Below, in pieces: positions 25,918-38,062 of a DNA stretch of 64,000 nt (the stretch's first letter is position 1; each line of letters begins with the position of its first letter). The stretch spans positions 75,803,561-75,867,560 of the forward strand of contig NC_088775.1 of the NCBI RefSeq assembly GCF_954871325.1, given 5' to 3'. The DNA comes from Gordionus sp. m RMFG-2023 (lineage: Eukaryota > Nematomorpha > Gordioida > Chordodea > Parachordodidae). A model generated the notes under the pieces. The model did no database searches. It worked only from the letters and a program-made list of their open reading frames with translations, and was not told the origin of the DNA. A program made the position numbers and the translations under genes.

Positions 25918-26027
25918 AGTTAGAGCTAATATGAAGAAGTATAAATTAGATAAACGAGATAGTGGAGAGAGATATTGAAGGAGCTTACCACAGAAAAGGT
26001 GAAAGCTAAAGAGAAAAAAAATATATT

Positions 26028-26480
26028 TATCACGTTGTGCCGTCCGCTTACTCAAGTTTTTCTTATTCGATTGTTGATATCTTCCCAAAATGATTTAACG
26101 CAAAATTCGATTAATTTCAACTTTATTTAAATCAACTAATTATAATTTCGGAATAAAAAATAATAAAAAAAAATTAACAAAAATAAAATAAAAAATGAAT
26201 TCAAAAAAAAAATGAATTAAAAATTTACAATTTTCGCTTCCCTTTTATAGGGAAGCAATAATCATCACAAATAAATAATTACACCCCATCATCATAAGGA
26301 CTTTACAATAATTAACTTTTATAAATCTAAAAATAAAATGTTAACACGATTAAACTAAAACATAAAATTTTAAAAATAACAATGACTCACCAATTTAACT
26401 AAAACAGACTCATCAAATGCAATACATACTGACTTTACTAAAAATCAAATTTTACAAATCAAAGTATCCCAATTATGACA
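26028..26480 (-). repeat. 3' LTR of gypsy family B
   Basis: It runs from TATCACGTTGTGCCG to CCCAATTATGACA on the plus strand and pairs with 34096-34568. The polypurine tract is immediately to its right. Confidence 0.93.
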
Positions 26481-26926
26481 CCTCCCCCCTTTAACCAATC
26501 CTTGAGACCCCAATCCCTTTGATCACCCCTAGAAATTCTTCTGTTATTGTTGTAAGTGGATACCTTTGACCATCGATTATTCGAACATATTTCCATAATT
26601 ATTATTCCTCCATCGTCTTCTTCTAAGAGTAACTACAACCTAAAATCCTTTTAATTTATTTCATTACTAAAAAAAAATTTCGGACTCCCAATTTTGCATA
26701 CACGCTGAAAAGACTCCACCACTCCTGTAACACGCTACAAATACTCATCCACCTCCAACCTTCGATTGTTCTGCTCTAGAGTAACCCCTGTTATTAAAAC
26801 ATGGTATAATAAAACACTCCCTCCAATCCCTGAAAAACTACCGCCCTCGTCCGTTGAAACATAGGTGCCAATACGCTCAACCCAAACGGCAACCTTCTAA
26901 AAGCAAATAAGCCCCTTTGGGGTAAG

Positions 26927-27183
26927 CGGAAAATAATTCCCCGGAAAAAAAATCCCGGAAAAAAATTCCCGGAAAAAAAATCCCCGGAAATTAATTCCCT
27001 GGAAAAAAAATCCCCGGAAAATAAATTCCCGGAAATTAATTACCCGGAAAAAAAATACCCGGAAAATAATTGCCCGGAAAAAAATTCCCCAGAAAATAAT
27101 TCCCAGGTAAATAATTCTCCGGAAAAAAAATCCCCGGAATAAAATTCCCCTGGAAAATAATTCCCCGGAAAAAATTTCCCCAC
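26927..27183. repeat. CCGG-core tandem array, left arm
   Basis: About 17 units of roughly 15 bp alternate AAAATAATTCCCCGG and AAAAAAAATCCCCGG, several of them reading TTCCCGGAA. The array is mirrored at 31273-31533. The 97-residue ORF read across it is a by-product of the repeat. Confidence 0.9.
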
Positions 27184-27624
27184 TATACATTGAATTGCTA
27201 ATGCATTGCTAAACTACATTGCTAAAAGGCAATCAATCATTATCAATTATAAATCAATCAAAAATTTATTACGTATATTTTTTTAATGATAATTTTTTAA
27301 ACTTTTTTTAAAATATATTTAAATCATTTTTTTATTATAAATGAAGAATACTGATTAAATGATATAGTATATAATTTTATTTTTATTTAATATTATTAAT
27401 AAGAAATTTATTTTTCTAGCTTATTAAAACAAATATACATTTTATTCAATTTTAAAAATTAACAAATATATATCCGTAAGAGGGCGTTATATGTTTTAAT
27501 ATGTATCATTTTAGGAAACCGGAATGATGATTGGATAGCATTTTTTTTATATTTGGGTATATATATACATATGAAAAACCTAAAAATTAAAAATTTTTTT
27601 AGGTTTCTTTGATGTTTAATGAGT

Positions 27625-28200
27625 AGGTTTAGAATAGTAAAACAATGGAAATTTTTTAAAGTAAATATTGCTGGCGTTATTTATCAAAATCTCTTCATTT
27701 TTGTTTTATACGTGTATATTTACGTGCTAAGCATTATTCTAAAAAATATTTTGAAAATAATTTGATTTGACCGATTGCCGAGCTCAAAACCGATCACTCA
27801 CTAAATATTTGATTGATCAAATTTGCTATTAAGATAAATTGAAAAATGTTGATTTTTGTTTTATGTATCTATAAATACGTATAAAACATAATCCCAAAAA
27901 ATATTTTAAAAATATCGTGATTTGACCCGAAAACCGACCGAATGACCAAATACTGCATTGCTGGCGTTATCCATGGAAAAATCTTCATTTTTGTATTATA
28001 CGCGTATATATATACGTGCTCAGCATTATCCTAAAAAATATTTTGAAAATAATTTGATTTGACTGATTGCCGAGCTCAAAACCCCACTTACTAAATATTC
28101 GATTGATAAAATTTACTAGTAATATGATTCGAAAAATGTTCATTTTTTGTTTTATATATCTATAATTACGAGTAAAACATATACGAGTCGGTTATCCGCC
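27625..28200. repeat. Tandem repeat of about 330 bp inside the MULE arm
   Basis: Two adjacent degenerate copies each start ATTGCTGGCGTTAT and carry GATTGCCGAGCTCAAAAC. The first copy is also mirrored in the right arm near 30665-30790. Nothing in it looks coding. Confidence 0.75.
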
Positions 28201-28975
28201 AAACCACGATATTTTTAAAATATTTTTTGGGATTATGTTTTATATGTATTTATAGATATATAAAACAAAAATGAACAATTTTCAAATTATATTACTAGTA
28301 AATTTGAATCTAGGAAAATAATTCCCCGGAAAAAAAATCCCGTGACCCGGATCTGCTCTGCAGTATTTAATTAAATAGAAATGTTTTTTAAAGTCAAATT
28401 TCTTCGAGGATTTGAGATTTTAAATAATAAAACGAAAGTTAAATAAATCTAGTTCACCTTTACACACTTTCATCAACTTTTAGGTATTTATTGAAAAATT
28501 ATTTTTACACAAATTTTAATCATTTTTTTAGAAATATGATAAAAGGCTTTTCACAGTTTACTGACTCTTAAATAGCGCCCCTTTTTGTTTTTACAAGGTT
28601 AAGCTATTAAATAATATAATTTTATAAATTTTGTGGCTAAATAGGAAATTAGCAATTCAATCTGATACCCTCTATTTGATAAATATTATTTTACTGAAGT
28701 ATTTACCTACTTTAAGAATTTAACTGACTGAATACAAAATCACTATAAAACTTGCAAAATTATATTTTTTACTGCCCAATTTTAATTAAATACTGCCAAA
28801 AGTAATGAAAAATGCTGACCACTTTAATCAAAATACATCCAGAGGTGATTATCAGCAGTGAATATTATATTTTTCTAATCTAACAATTATTATTTTGCTT
28901 ATGAATTTTTTTCAAAAGTTACAGAAAAGAAATAATTATAATTTTATTAAATGATATATAGAATAATAAATTATA

Positions 28976-29629
28976 TTATTCAAAAGAAACAATTCTAGAA
29001 CGTATATGTTCTCCAATTGAAGAGAGAAAATTGGGCAAGTCCCTTCTCTCTTCTAAATAATCAATGCATAAATTTTTTAAAATAGTTTGTTTCGTTGCAT
29101 AAATACGATTTTTTTTGGGAGTGTATGTCCCAATATTCCATTGGACGATTTTTCCCATATCAAACGCTATTTCCATCCTTATTTTTTCGAGTAGTTCCCA
29201 TATCTTCGGTTTTTTGTTGCCTACAATATGCTTAAATCGGTTATTCCATCCTTCACATACATTGTTTGTTCGATTTTCCCCAGCAATCGTAACATTGAAC
29301 ACATTCCATGTTTCTGGTGGGAACAATGGCTCTACTTGCCTTTGAGAGTTTTTCCCATGTCTCAATTCTCCATTCACATAATTTTTATCAAAATAAAACA
29401 ATAATTCATTGTTTTCATCCGATACAATGGTTTTTAAATACTCCATACCTCGTTTGACATCGTGTATAGGTAAGAATGCTAATCCATCGATCATAGCTGC
29501 AAATAAGCATAACATTGGATCATTCCGATATGATGATTCTAACCCCAATTAATGAATCTTTCTATGAGTTGATTGAGTTAGATGATAAAAACATCCTTGG
29601 ATGTTGATATCTCTACCTAAAAGTTGAAA
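28976..29629 (-). pseudogene. MULE transposase, C-terminal exon
   Basis: The frame follows an acceptor (CAACTTTTAG at about 29630) and reads GRDINIQGCFYHLTQSTHRK. After one in-frame TAA it continues through LGLESSYRNDPMLC, MIDGLAFLPIHDVKRGMEYL and RTNNVCEGWNNRFKHIVG to a TAA at the left. These are the post-catalytic motifs of Mutator-like transposases: the GC.FH..Q block and the N..EGW.N.. block, the latter with the third acidic catalytic residue. The exon with the first two aspartates is absent. A 190-residue open stretch remains. It belongs to the element 26927-31533. Confidence 0.85.
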
Positions 29630-31272
29630 AAATATAGATTAAAATTATTGTATAGGTTTTATTTAATATTTATGTCTTTATCAATTTTTATTAATTGTAC
29701 TGTGTGACAAGAAAAATGGGAGAAAAAATAAATAAAAACAAGTTTTGGTGCAGAATTTGACACTGAGTTCGAATTCGTTTTCTAAGTTTTCCCTTCACGT
29801 CAAGTTTTAAAAATATTATCGTATAAAGGCAACTTTTCGAAATCTCAAAAATGGTAATACGGATATATTTTAAAAAGTATCAAATGAAAATCCCTGAAAA
29901 TTGGTGATAGTGTTAGATTTATATTTCCTTATAAATTTATTAATTTTTATAATTTTTTATCGATTGCTTTTTGAGAAAAATGGTAAAGAATTTCGTTTTG
30001 GGGGGTCTTAAGTTTTCAATTTAAATTCCCGGCAAGAATCGTATAAATATGTTGGCGGACTACTGCTGGAGTATCTTTTTTGAAAATAAATCATTAACTT
30101 CATATTCGCGGAAATATATTTAGATTTACCATTAAATGTTTTTAAATTCGATAAATTTTATGTTATTGTTTAATTTGTTTTAAATTCAATAAATTTATTG
30201 TATATTACAAGTTAAATCCTATATAATAATGAAGGAGGGGGTGAGACAACGGACCGATAAAAGGTTTATTAAAAGTAAAATATGAGATAGGTTAGCTTAG
30301 CATAATATATTTATTTAAATATGAGAAATGTAACTATTTCATTTAAAATAAATTGTTTGGGAATCGTACCTTGTGCAGTGTAGCGAAGAGAATGAAAGCT
30401 ACAATAAATATATTAAATGTAAGCTATATTAAAATAGAATCTAGAAAAATAATTCCCCGGAAAAAAAATCTCCGTTTTTAAGATAATTAAAATTACAAAA
30501 TTAGGAGAAAAAATTCCCTATAAATAAATCAACGAAATAATAATTCTCAAATAAAATATTTAAAAATTTTGATAAAATTAATTCTGAAGAATTATTAGGA
30601 TTATGTTTTATACGTATTTATAGATATATAAAACGAAAATCAACATTTTTCAAATCAATCGAATATTTAGTGAGTGGTCGGTTTTGAGCTCGGCAATCGG
30701 TCAAATCAAATTATTTTCAAAATATTTTTTAGAATAATGCTTAGCACGTAAATATACACGTATAAAGAGATTTTGATAAATAACGCCAGCAATATTTACT
30801 TTAAAAAATTTCCATTATTTTACTATTCTAAACCTACTCATTAAACATCAAAGAAACCTAAAAAAATTTTTAATTTTTAGGTTTTTCATATGTATATATA
30901 TACCCAAATATAAAAAAAATTCTATCCAATCATCATTCCGGTTTCCTAAAATGATACATATTAAAACATATAACGCCCTCTTACGGATATATATTTGTTA
31001 ATTTTTAAAATTGAATAAAATATATATTTGTTTTAATAAGCTAGAAAAATAAATTTCTTATTAATAATATTAAATAAAAATAAAATTATATACTATATCA
31101 TTTAATCAGTATTCTTCATTTATAATAAAAAAATGATTTAAATATATTTTAAAAAAAGTTTAAAAAATTATCATTAAAAAAATATACGTAATAAATTTTT
31201 GATTGATTTATAATTGATAATGATTGATTGCCTTTTAGCAATGCAGTTTAGCAATGCATTAGCAATTCAATG

Positions 31273-31533
31273 TATAGTGGGGAAATTTTTTCCGGGGAAT
31301 TATTTTCCAGGGGAATTTTATTCCGGGGATTTTTTTTCCGGAGAATTATTTACCTGGGAATTATTTTCTGGGGAATTTTTTTCCGGGTAATTATTTTCCT
31401 GGGGATTTTTTTCCGGGGAATTAATTTCCGGGGATTTATTTTCCGGGGATTTTTTTTCCGGGGAATTAATTTCCGGGGATTTATTTTCCGGGAATTTTTT
31501 TCCGGGATTTTTTTTCCGGGGAATTATTTTCCG
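31273..31533. repeat. CCGG-core tandem array, right arm
   Basis: This is the inverted partner of 26927-27183, with the same number and order of spacers to a good approximation. The two arrays are probably kept alike by hairpin-mediated conversion or simply by youth of the element. Confidence 0.9.
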
Positions 31534-34095
31534 GGATTCCCTATAGTCAACAACCTCTGCCTCTCCTTTTTTTACCCGTAATTGCAAATACGTGTTCGAA
31601 AAATCCACTTTCGAAAAATATCTGCTTCCTTTTAAACTGGCCAATATCTCCTCTATCCTGGGTAACGGATACTTCACCTCCACCACACATGGATTCAACG
31701 TTACACGGAAATCCGCATACAACCTCACACTTACATTGGCCTTCTTTACGGGTACCAAAGGCGTCGCTCATTCGCTGTATTCAACCGGACTCACGATACC
31801 CTCCTTTACCCAACGATCCAACTCCTTCCCTACCTCCTGCCTCTATTCAAAAGGTACTCTACGAACAGCACAAAATTTTAGTACGCATCCATACTTCATC
31901 CGAATCTCCACTTCATAACCCTTTAGACAACCCAACTCTTCCCCAAAGATTTCTCCATACTCTTTACTAACTCTTCACCTCCTTTTGGACATCTTTTATT
32001 CCCTCTCAACACTCCCACAAATTTTCCACAACTCCCTGTTCTACAAAATTCTCACTCCTCTCACTAACCAGCGGCCTCACTACTCCATATCTACTGTCTT
32101 GGATATTTCCTATTTCTCCATCTACATAAATCGGACCTCTCCCCAACATATCTTCCCTCGCATTTCCTTCGCTTTCCCCCCAAAACATGGATCTTCCCTC
32201 GTCTACTTCAATATTATCTCGGCCCTCCATCCATTCCAAATTTCCTCCGGACATTCTTTCCTCCTCATCCTCGCGGACTATATTTATCAAGTCTTCCCGA
32301 ATATCTTCCTCGATCGCCACAAATACTCCCCATCGCGCAAATACTCTCAACATCCATACTCCGGCCCCCACACTTGTAATCCAATCCCAACCCATCACCG
32401 GCTCAACGTCTCGGTTAATTATCCATAAGTCTAATACTTTACATCCTTCTCTCCCTACATCCCCAATATGCACTCTTCCCATCATCTCCATCTCCCCATC
32501 AAACTGCCTCACTTGCATAACGTCTCTAATTATTTTACTACCCGGCCAAAGTCTTCTAAAATCCTTATATCCTATCACCGAAATAGCTACTCCTGTATCA
32601 AATAGCATAGATACCATCCTCCCGTTGATATCGAACCATACCCTCGGACTCGGCAGATACTTTAACTCCCTTTGAACTTCCTGCTGCAACATTTTAACTC
32701 TCAATTCTTTCTTGCCTCCTCCTAACGCCACGGTCATCATTTTACTCTCCTTCCCATCATATAGTCAATCTCTATCACAATCTCTGGCCCAATGTCCCCT
32801 TTCTCGGCACTTGAAACACTTCATCTCCTCTCCAATATCCTTTCCACCTTTTCCAGCTATCTCCGTCATACTCCTCATATTCACAGCCCCCGAAGTCTCT
32901 CCTCTCTGTGGAAAACCTGCCCTTGTTTCTACCTTTCCCACTCGGCAATCTTTTAAAACATGTCCAAATCTTCCACAACCCACGCAACGTATTCTCTCTG
33001 CTCTGCCTGGACAATATGTCGAAATATGTCCCATCTCCCCACACGCAAAACATTTGACATCTCTACAATTCACCGCAATATGACCCATCTCCCCACATTT
33101 ATAACATCTACCATTCCGACTTCTCTGTCCCCCACTGCTGAACGGCCTCGGCATGTCCTGACGTCCACGGTAAACGTCCAAATGTCTGTCATCTATCCTC
33201 TCGTTCTTTAACCGGTCAATTTCTTCATTATTGACCCAACCCTTCATTATTTCTTGAACCGGTAACCACGTCACTCTCCCCAATCTATCATCCTCTCCAT
33301 TATGCCCTTCTACCAACAAAGATTGCCCACGAATCCTAATACTCCTCTCTTTTCGCATTCTCCTTCCAAAATATAAACTACACAACCATATCATCAACAC
33401 TACCACCGCTCCCAGTACATTATATTGCAACTCCACATACTTCGTAATTTTAAAACTCTTCATTAAAATATTTACGTATTTAAATTTTTCCTAAAATATT
33501 TCCCAAGTAACTCAATCTAGTAATACTATATTTTATAAAATATTCACAAAAAATTAATAATTAATTTCACCAAAAATATCTTAACTACTTGTAACGTCAG
33601 ACAATAAGATAAAATCAATAAGGTAAAAACTCCAATAATACACATATACATTTATCAATTTCAAAAAAAAAATCAATACTTTCCGCGAATCTTTAAACTC
33701 TTCCGTGTATTGACGTCTTTTGAAAAAAATCGGCAGCACTTCCGTGTAACTTGCCTTCTAATAAACTTTTTCGGATTTTCTTCTAATAGATTTATATAGG
33801 CAAAAATTTGGGCAGCACTTCCGTGTACTCTACGTCGTCTTTAAAATTTTCACTTGAAGGTCACCTCTTTTGATGGTATTTGTTCTTGACGGCCTCCTGA
33901 CTCAAACGGTCCCTTATTACACACGGTACTTGTCCTTGACGGTACTTATTCTTGAAGGTGGTACTTGCTCTTGACGGTTCTTGTTTTCGCAAATTGACGG
34001 TCTTATCAACCACAGAGCTCCACAAAAATATTTCCCGAAAAATAATTTATAAAAAACAATTGTTTTTACCTTTGTTGTTTGGTCACGGCACCAAC

Positions 34096-34568
34096 TATCA
34101 CGTTGTGCCGTCCGCTTACTCAAGTTTTTCTTATTCGAAAAATGATTTAACGCAAAATTCGATTAATTTCAACTTTATTTAAATCAACTAATTATAATTT
34201 CAGAATAAAAAATAATAAAAAAAAATTAACAAAAATAAAATAATTAAAATTAAAATTAAAAATGAATTCAAAAAAAAAATGAATTAAAAATTTACAATTT
34301 TCGCTTCCCTTTTATAGGGAAGCAATAATCATCACAAATAAATAATTACACCCCATCATCATAATGACTTTACAATAATTAACTTTTATAAATCTAAAAA
34401 TAAAATGTCAACGCGATTAAACTAAAACATAAAATTATATAAAAAAAAATGACTCACCAATTTAACTAAAACATAAAATTATAAAAATAAAAATGACTCA
34501 TCAAATGCAATACATACTGACTTTACGAAAAATCAAATTTTACAAATCAAAGTCTCCCAATTATGACA
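34096..34568 (-). repeat. 5' LTR of gypsy family B
   Basis: It runs from TATCACGTTGTGCCG to ATTATGACA. The primer-binding site lies just left of it. It is somewhat longer than the other LTR through small insertions of simple sequence. Confidence 0.93.
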
Positions 34569-34573
34569 ATATT

Positions 34574-35399
34574 TAGATGTTTTTTAAAATTAAAGCTTCT
34601 TGATCTGAACGATATTGCTCTTCGCTATTTTATGCATCTATTTAAATTGTGATATTTTTATTATTAAGATCAAAATATTTTGCAAATTTTGAGAAGGGTA
34701 ATTCCAAAATATCATTTTCTGAAGAAAATACGTAGTTCTGCCTCAAAATTCTCTCCCATGTGTATCTCCATTGCCAGAAATTTATGTTAAATTAGATTTA
34801 TAAACCTGATTTTTGAATATAAATTCATAAGTAAATTTAAAATTAATGATATAATTATGATATTTCGATTCGATAGTATATTATATAAAATTTTAAAGTA
34901 AGTGTAGTAACTTGCTATTTAGCTACTTTTCTAAAAAGGAGAGCGGCATCGCTATTCCTATTTTTTTTAGTAGCGTGCTATTAGATACCGCTACTAACGT
35001 TACTTTAACAACTCTTTTTTCCGATATAAAAAAATAATCACCGACTAAAAAAGATTTTTGAAGATTACTTTTTATAAAATAAACATTTTTTTAAACAAAG
35101 GAATGAAAGGACAGGTTTAAGCTCTCCTCCCAGAATTATAATAAAATACATAGAATTATGTAATTTTAAATACATGGAATTTTTTATCAAAAGACATTCA
35201 CAATTTATTTTTAATCATGGCTTTCATATAAATATTGGTATTTAGTTCCATATAAAAAAAATTCCCGATTTTCAAATAACATAATTACTTAAAACAAGAA
35301 AAATAATTTAATTACCTGGCAATTTCCTTTTATTCATTAATATTATCATGTTATATTTTGAATTTGGACATATGAACTTTTATAATAGCTATTAACTTT
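34574..35399. other. AT-rich DNA with one coding-like remnant
   Basis: On the minus strand around 34640-34790 a 48-codon open frame includes FWQWRYTWERILRQNYVF and ENDILELPFSKFAKYF. A second frame starting MEIHMGENFEAEL overlaps it. Neither has convincing splice ends. It could be a relic of a gene or of an old element. The rest is featureless. Confidence 0.35.
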
Positions 35400-35407
35400 G
35401 GACATAT

Positions 35408-36395
35408 CAGGGACGAAGCGTCCATAGAAGCAAGGGAAGCATTGCTTCCCTTGAAATTTTTTTTACAAAATTCTTAGATAAACTTAATATAATCTTTATA
35501 CTATGCTAAAAAAAAATAAAATTACTTCCTTAAAATAATTAATATATTTTTTATAACGTTAAAAAGATTTATAATATTTTACTACGACAAAAAATTTAGG
35601 TTAAAAAATTTACTATTATTTTTACTATGTTCAAAAATTTACTATTATTTTTCCTACTTAAAAAAATTTACTATTATATTTACTATGTTAAAAAATGATG
35701 GAAGCAAATTTAATATTGCATAGAAAACTTTGATGTTTTTTGGAGAAATTTAAATGTAAAGGAAAATATTGAAGACAATTTAGATAAAAAAACGTAATAG
35801 ATCCGGATTGCCTAATACAAGAGAATTTTATAAAAATTTGATAATTAAAATAATAGATACTATAATCAATGAAATTGATTTTCGGTTTGATACATTAAAA
35901 AATATCAAATTCGTCAAATTGTTAGATATTAGTAAATTTCAAATATTTGATCAAAATTTCCCAAAATATTTATTGACACTTATTCTCAATTTTTCGACTT
36001 ACACAAGCTGGAAACCGAATTAAAGGTAGTGTTTCGTGACGATGAATTTAGAAAGAGAAAAAATGTTTATGCTTGAATTTTTAATTAATACCGATTTGAT
36101 GAAAAGTTTTAAAGAGTTTTTTAAATTATGCAAATTCATTTTAACTTTGCAGAACGGGGGTTTTCATCTTTAAAAATAATCAAATCTTATTGTAGAAACA
36201 GAATGAGTCAAAATCGATTATCGAATCTAGCTTTGATTTCTATTGAAAAAAAATTATTGAAAAATTTAAAATCTAGTAATAACTTTTATAATTCAGTACT
36301 TGATCTATAAATCTTAGTTTTTTATGGTTTGACTAATAAATAAAATAAAAAAATTTTATTGCTTCCCTAGTAGTAAACTTGACGCCTCGTCACTT
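35408..36395 (+). mobile_element. hAT element (ZMYM/TTF type), deletion derivative
   Basis: The ends are CAGGGACGAAGCGTC and, reversed, AAGTGACGAGGCGTC, flanked by perfect 8-bp duplications GGACATAT (35400-35407 and 36396-36403). The interior encodes pieces of a ZMYM1/TTF-type hAT transposase. At about 35808-36023 there is a FYKNLIIKIIDTIINEIDFR segment, and at 36128-36310 the dimerisation domain with AERGFSSLKIIKSYCRNRM and LSNLALISIE. The zinc finger and catalytic core are missing. The element landed in a small 33-bp tandem duplication (TTGGACATATGAACTTTT...), one copy of which lies on each side. Confidence 0.9.
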
Positions 36396-36403
36396 GGACA
36401 TAT

Positions 36404-38062
36404 GAACTTTTATAATAGCTATTAACTTTGGACACGCTAATAAAGTGACTTTTGATGTACCCCAAAATAAGTGATTACCAAAACAAGAATGTTTCTAAGA
36501 TTGATATCAATTAAAGATTGAAAAAAAAATATAGACTAATAATTTTAAAAAATTGAATAAACGAAATTGCTATATCATTATTATGAAAAATCCCTTTTTA
36601 TATCGTATATTATAAAATATGAGACTCAATGTCTCTGGTTGCAGCTTTGATATTTTTTTATTATCTTCAGATTGAGTTGTTTTTTTTTTTGGGGGGGGGG
36701 GGGGGATTATCTTTAGCTCACCAAAAATAAGATGGATTAAGGTGTAATAGAAAAAACAATTATATTAGATAAATTTTTACCCTCTAGTACTAAGGTTGAG
36801 CGATTGTATAATAATGTAATATTAAGTTCACTTTTATAATCGGAATTAGAAAAGGTCAAACTTCTATTCTATACGATTATAGTATCTTTGGAAAGTGTCA
36901 GATTTTTTTTTATAGTTATTACAATTTTTGTTATGTAAAAATTAGATTCTAAAATAAAATATGCCTATAGTATTGTTTTTTATAGCTGCGTTTACTTTAA
37001 GAAAGGAGGAAGGGGAGTTTTAATTAGTGACCAGCTCAGAAATCGACGTTGTTTTTAAATCTAGGCATTTTACATTTAAATTCTAATTTAATATATTATA
37101 AAATCTCTAATCATCAAGATATTAATCATATTGTTTAATCTTGATCCTTGTAATTTACTCTTACTCCTAATTAATGAGTGATAAAAGATAAGCTTTAAAA
37201 AATTAGATTCAAAATTCATATATGGTGTTAGATCAAAAGCTGTTTTTAATGTGTTCAGCTTAAATATTGAGCTAACCTCTACTTTAAAAATATGAGGTTT
37301 AGAACCTACCGAGCAACAATTGTAAATAAATGGTCGTATTAATTTTTAGACTCCTGGAAAATAATTGTTAACCCAAAGATTTTAGAATAAATTTGATATT
37401 TTAGAATGAATATCTTATATCCAAGGCAAAGTCTGACAAAAACTCATAACTTTCTATACTGTACAAACCTTATAAATTTTGAAATATTATTCCTGCTTGG
37501 CTAATGGCATGATTATTTCTGCTTGGCTAATGGCATGTAGGGCTTCAAAATTATTCTATACTTTATACTAAGATTGATAGATAACAAAAATGTTACATTA
37601 AGCTTCTTTTGAATCCACAGCGACCAAGTACGAAGCTATTTTACCCAAAGTTTATTTCTTTTTTATGTATAATCTATTATTACAAGATGGAGGGTTATCA
37701 AACATTCACAGATTTAAAAAACTCAAGAAAAAAAGCAGTGATCTCCTAAAAACTATAATACCATTTTAATGTAAATAATAAAAAATCTTTATTAAATACA
37801 TTTTCAAATTTTTACCACAAATTTCTTAACTCAATTTTGTTAGCTCTAATAAAAACTTAATGTGCCCCCCCCAATAGTCCTATATTTATTAATTCTAAAT
37901 AAATGATAATTTAGAATTTAAATTACCCATCTCCACCAGAATTTATTTAAAATAATTTTTTCAATTAGATGAGTTGAGATCATTCACTATTTGCCTATTT
38001 TTTGACACACTAAAAGGGATTATTAACTTTCGTATTCTGTATGAAGATAATAATATAGAAAG
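36404..38062. other. AT-rich DNA without assignable gene
   Basis: No gene is seen. There is a T11-G15 homopolymer pair at about 36680-36705 and a 27-bp direct repeat of TGCTTGGCTAATGGCATG near 37495-37540. The ORF starting at 37974 runs into the end of the next element and is not a gene. Confidence 0.5.

Larger units (their letters stand above)
19560..26020 (+). mobile_element. RTE-clade LINE, broken and split by a hAT insertion
   Basis: A non-LTR retrotransposon with an apurinic endonuclease and a reverse transcriptase. The endonuclease lies at about 19780-20300 (ANLNIGTLKSKTR, IACIQETR, YKLYYNG, IGCDLNAHVGQ). A linker lies at 20543-20944. The polymerase spans about 20980-21903 and resumes after the insertion at 25441-25917: LEKAFDRIPRKLIWWAL near 21481, the catalytic FADD box near 21749, KVNREKTEYMVIGG near 21837, and the C-terminal LRWYGHSMRRP typical of RTE and craniofacial-protein-like LINEs near 25801. 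Several stops and frameshifts separate the frames and the endonuclease start is degraded, so it is inactive. The 3' tail ends in an A/T-rich run where gypsy family B inserted. The 5' end is uncertain. A B-box-like GGTTCGATCCTGG at about 19610 may be its pol III-type promoter or a fused tRNA-like head. Confidence 0.85.
26927..31533 (-). mobile_element. Mutator-like element with very long inverted arms
   Basis: This 4.6-kb element interrupts the reverse transcriptase of gypsy B. Its ends are long inverted repeats. A 250-bp array of CCGG-core units (26927-27183, mirrored at 31273-31533) is followed by matching unique DNA to about 27780, mirrored from about 30655. Further inside, a 300-bp segment is tandemly repeated (about 27625 and 27958), and single array units recur at 28312 and 30440. 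The core encodes the C-terminal part of a MULE transposase (28976-29629). A 9-bp target duplication, expected for MULEs, is not recognisable at the ends. The first half of the transposase is missing, so this is a non-autonomous derivative. Confidence 0.8.
26028..34568 (-). mobile_element. Ty3/gypsy element, family B (broken, MULE inserted)
   Basis: An LTR retrotransposon fossil on the minus strand. LTRs lie at 26028-26480 and 34096-34568, with 5-bp duplications ATATT at 26023-26027 and 34569-34573. A primer-binding site TGGTGCCGTGACC is separated from the 5' LTR by two bases. A polypurine tract AAAGGGGGGAGG adjoins the 3' LTR. Visible parts are gag (32765-33463), protease (within 32006-32740, LFDTGVAISVIG) and part of reverse transcriptase on both sides of the inserted Mutator-like element (26927-31533). 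The gag ORF has a hydrophobic helix-like stretch at residues 14-34 and four CCHC knuckles, with no capsid domain that I can see. Several breaks exist and it is inactive. LTRs differ at a few percent of sites plus small indels, suggesting moderate age. It landed in the 3' tail of the RTE LINE. Confidence 0.92.

Noticed and set aside
26897-27190. 97-residue ORF of FRGIF/FSGE-type repeats on the minus strand, and its partner at 31270-31581 on the plus strand
   Set aside because: The translation only reflects the CCGG-core tandem arrays in the MULE arms. There is no start context, no conservation and no other coding sign.
32187-32675. 162-residue Ser/Ile-rich plus-strand ORF, with several similar ones at 31592-33211
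   Set aside because: These are antisense shadows of the gag and protease ORFs of gypsy B, which carry the recognisable motifs on the minus strand.
35362-36435. Flanking direct repeats of about 42 bp taken as LTRs of the element at 35408
   Set aside because: The repeat is a small tandem duplication already present at the target. The element itself has hAT ends and an 8-bp duplication within it.
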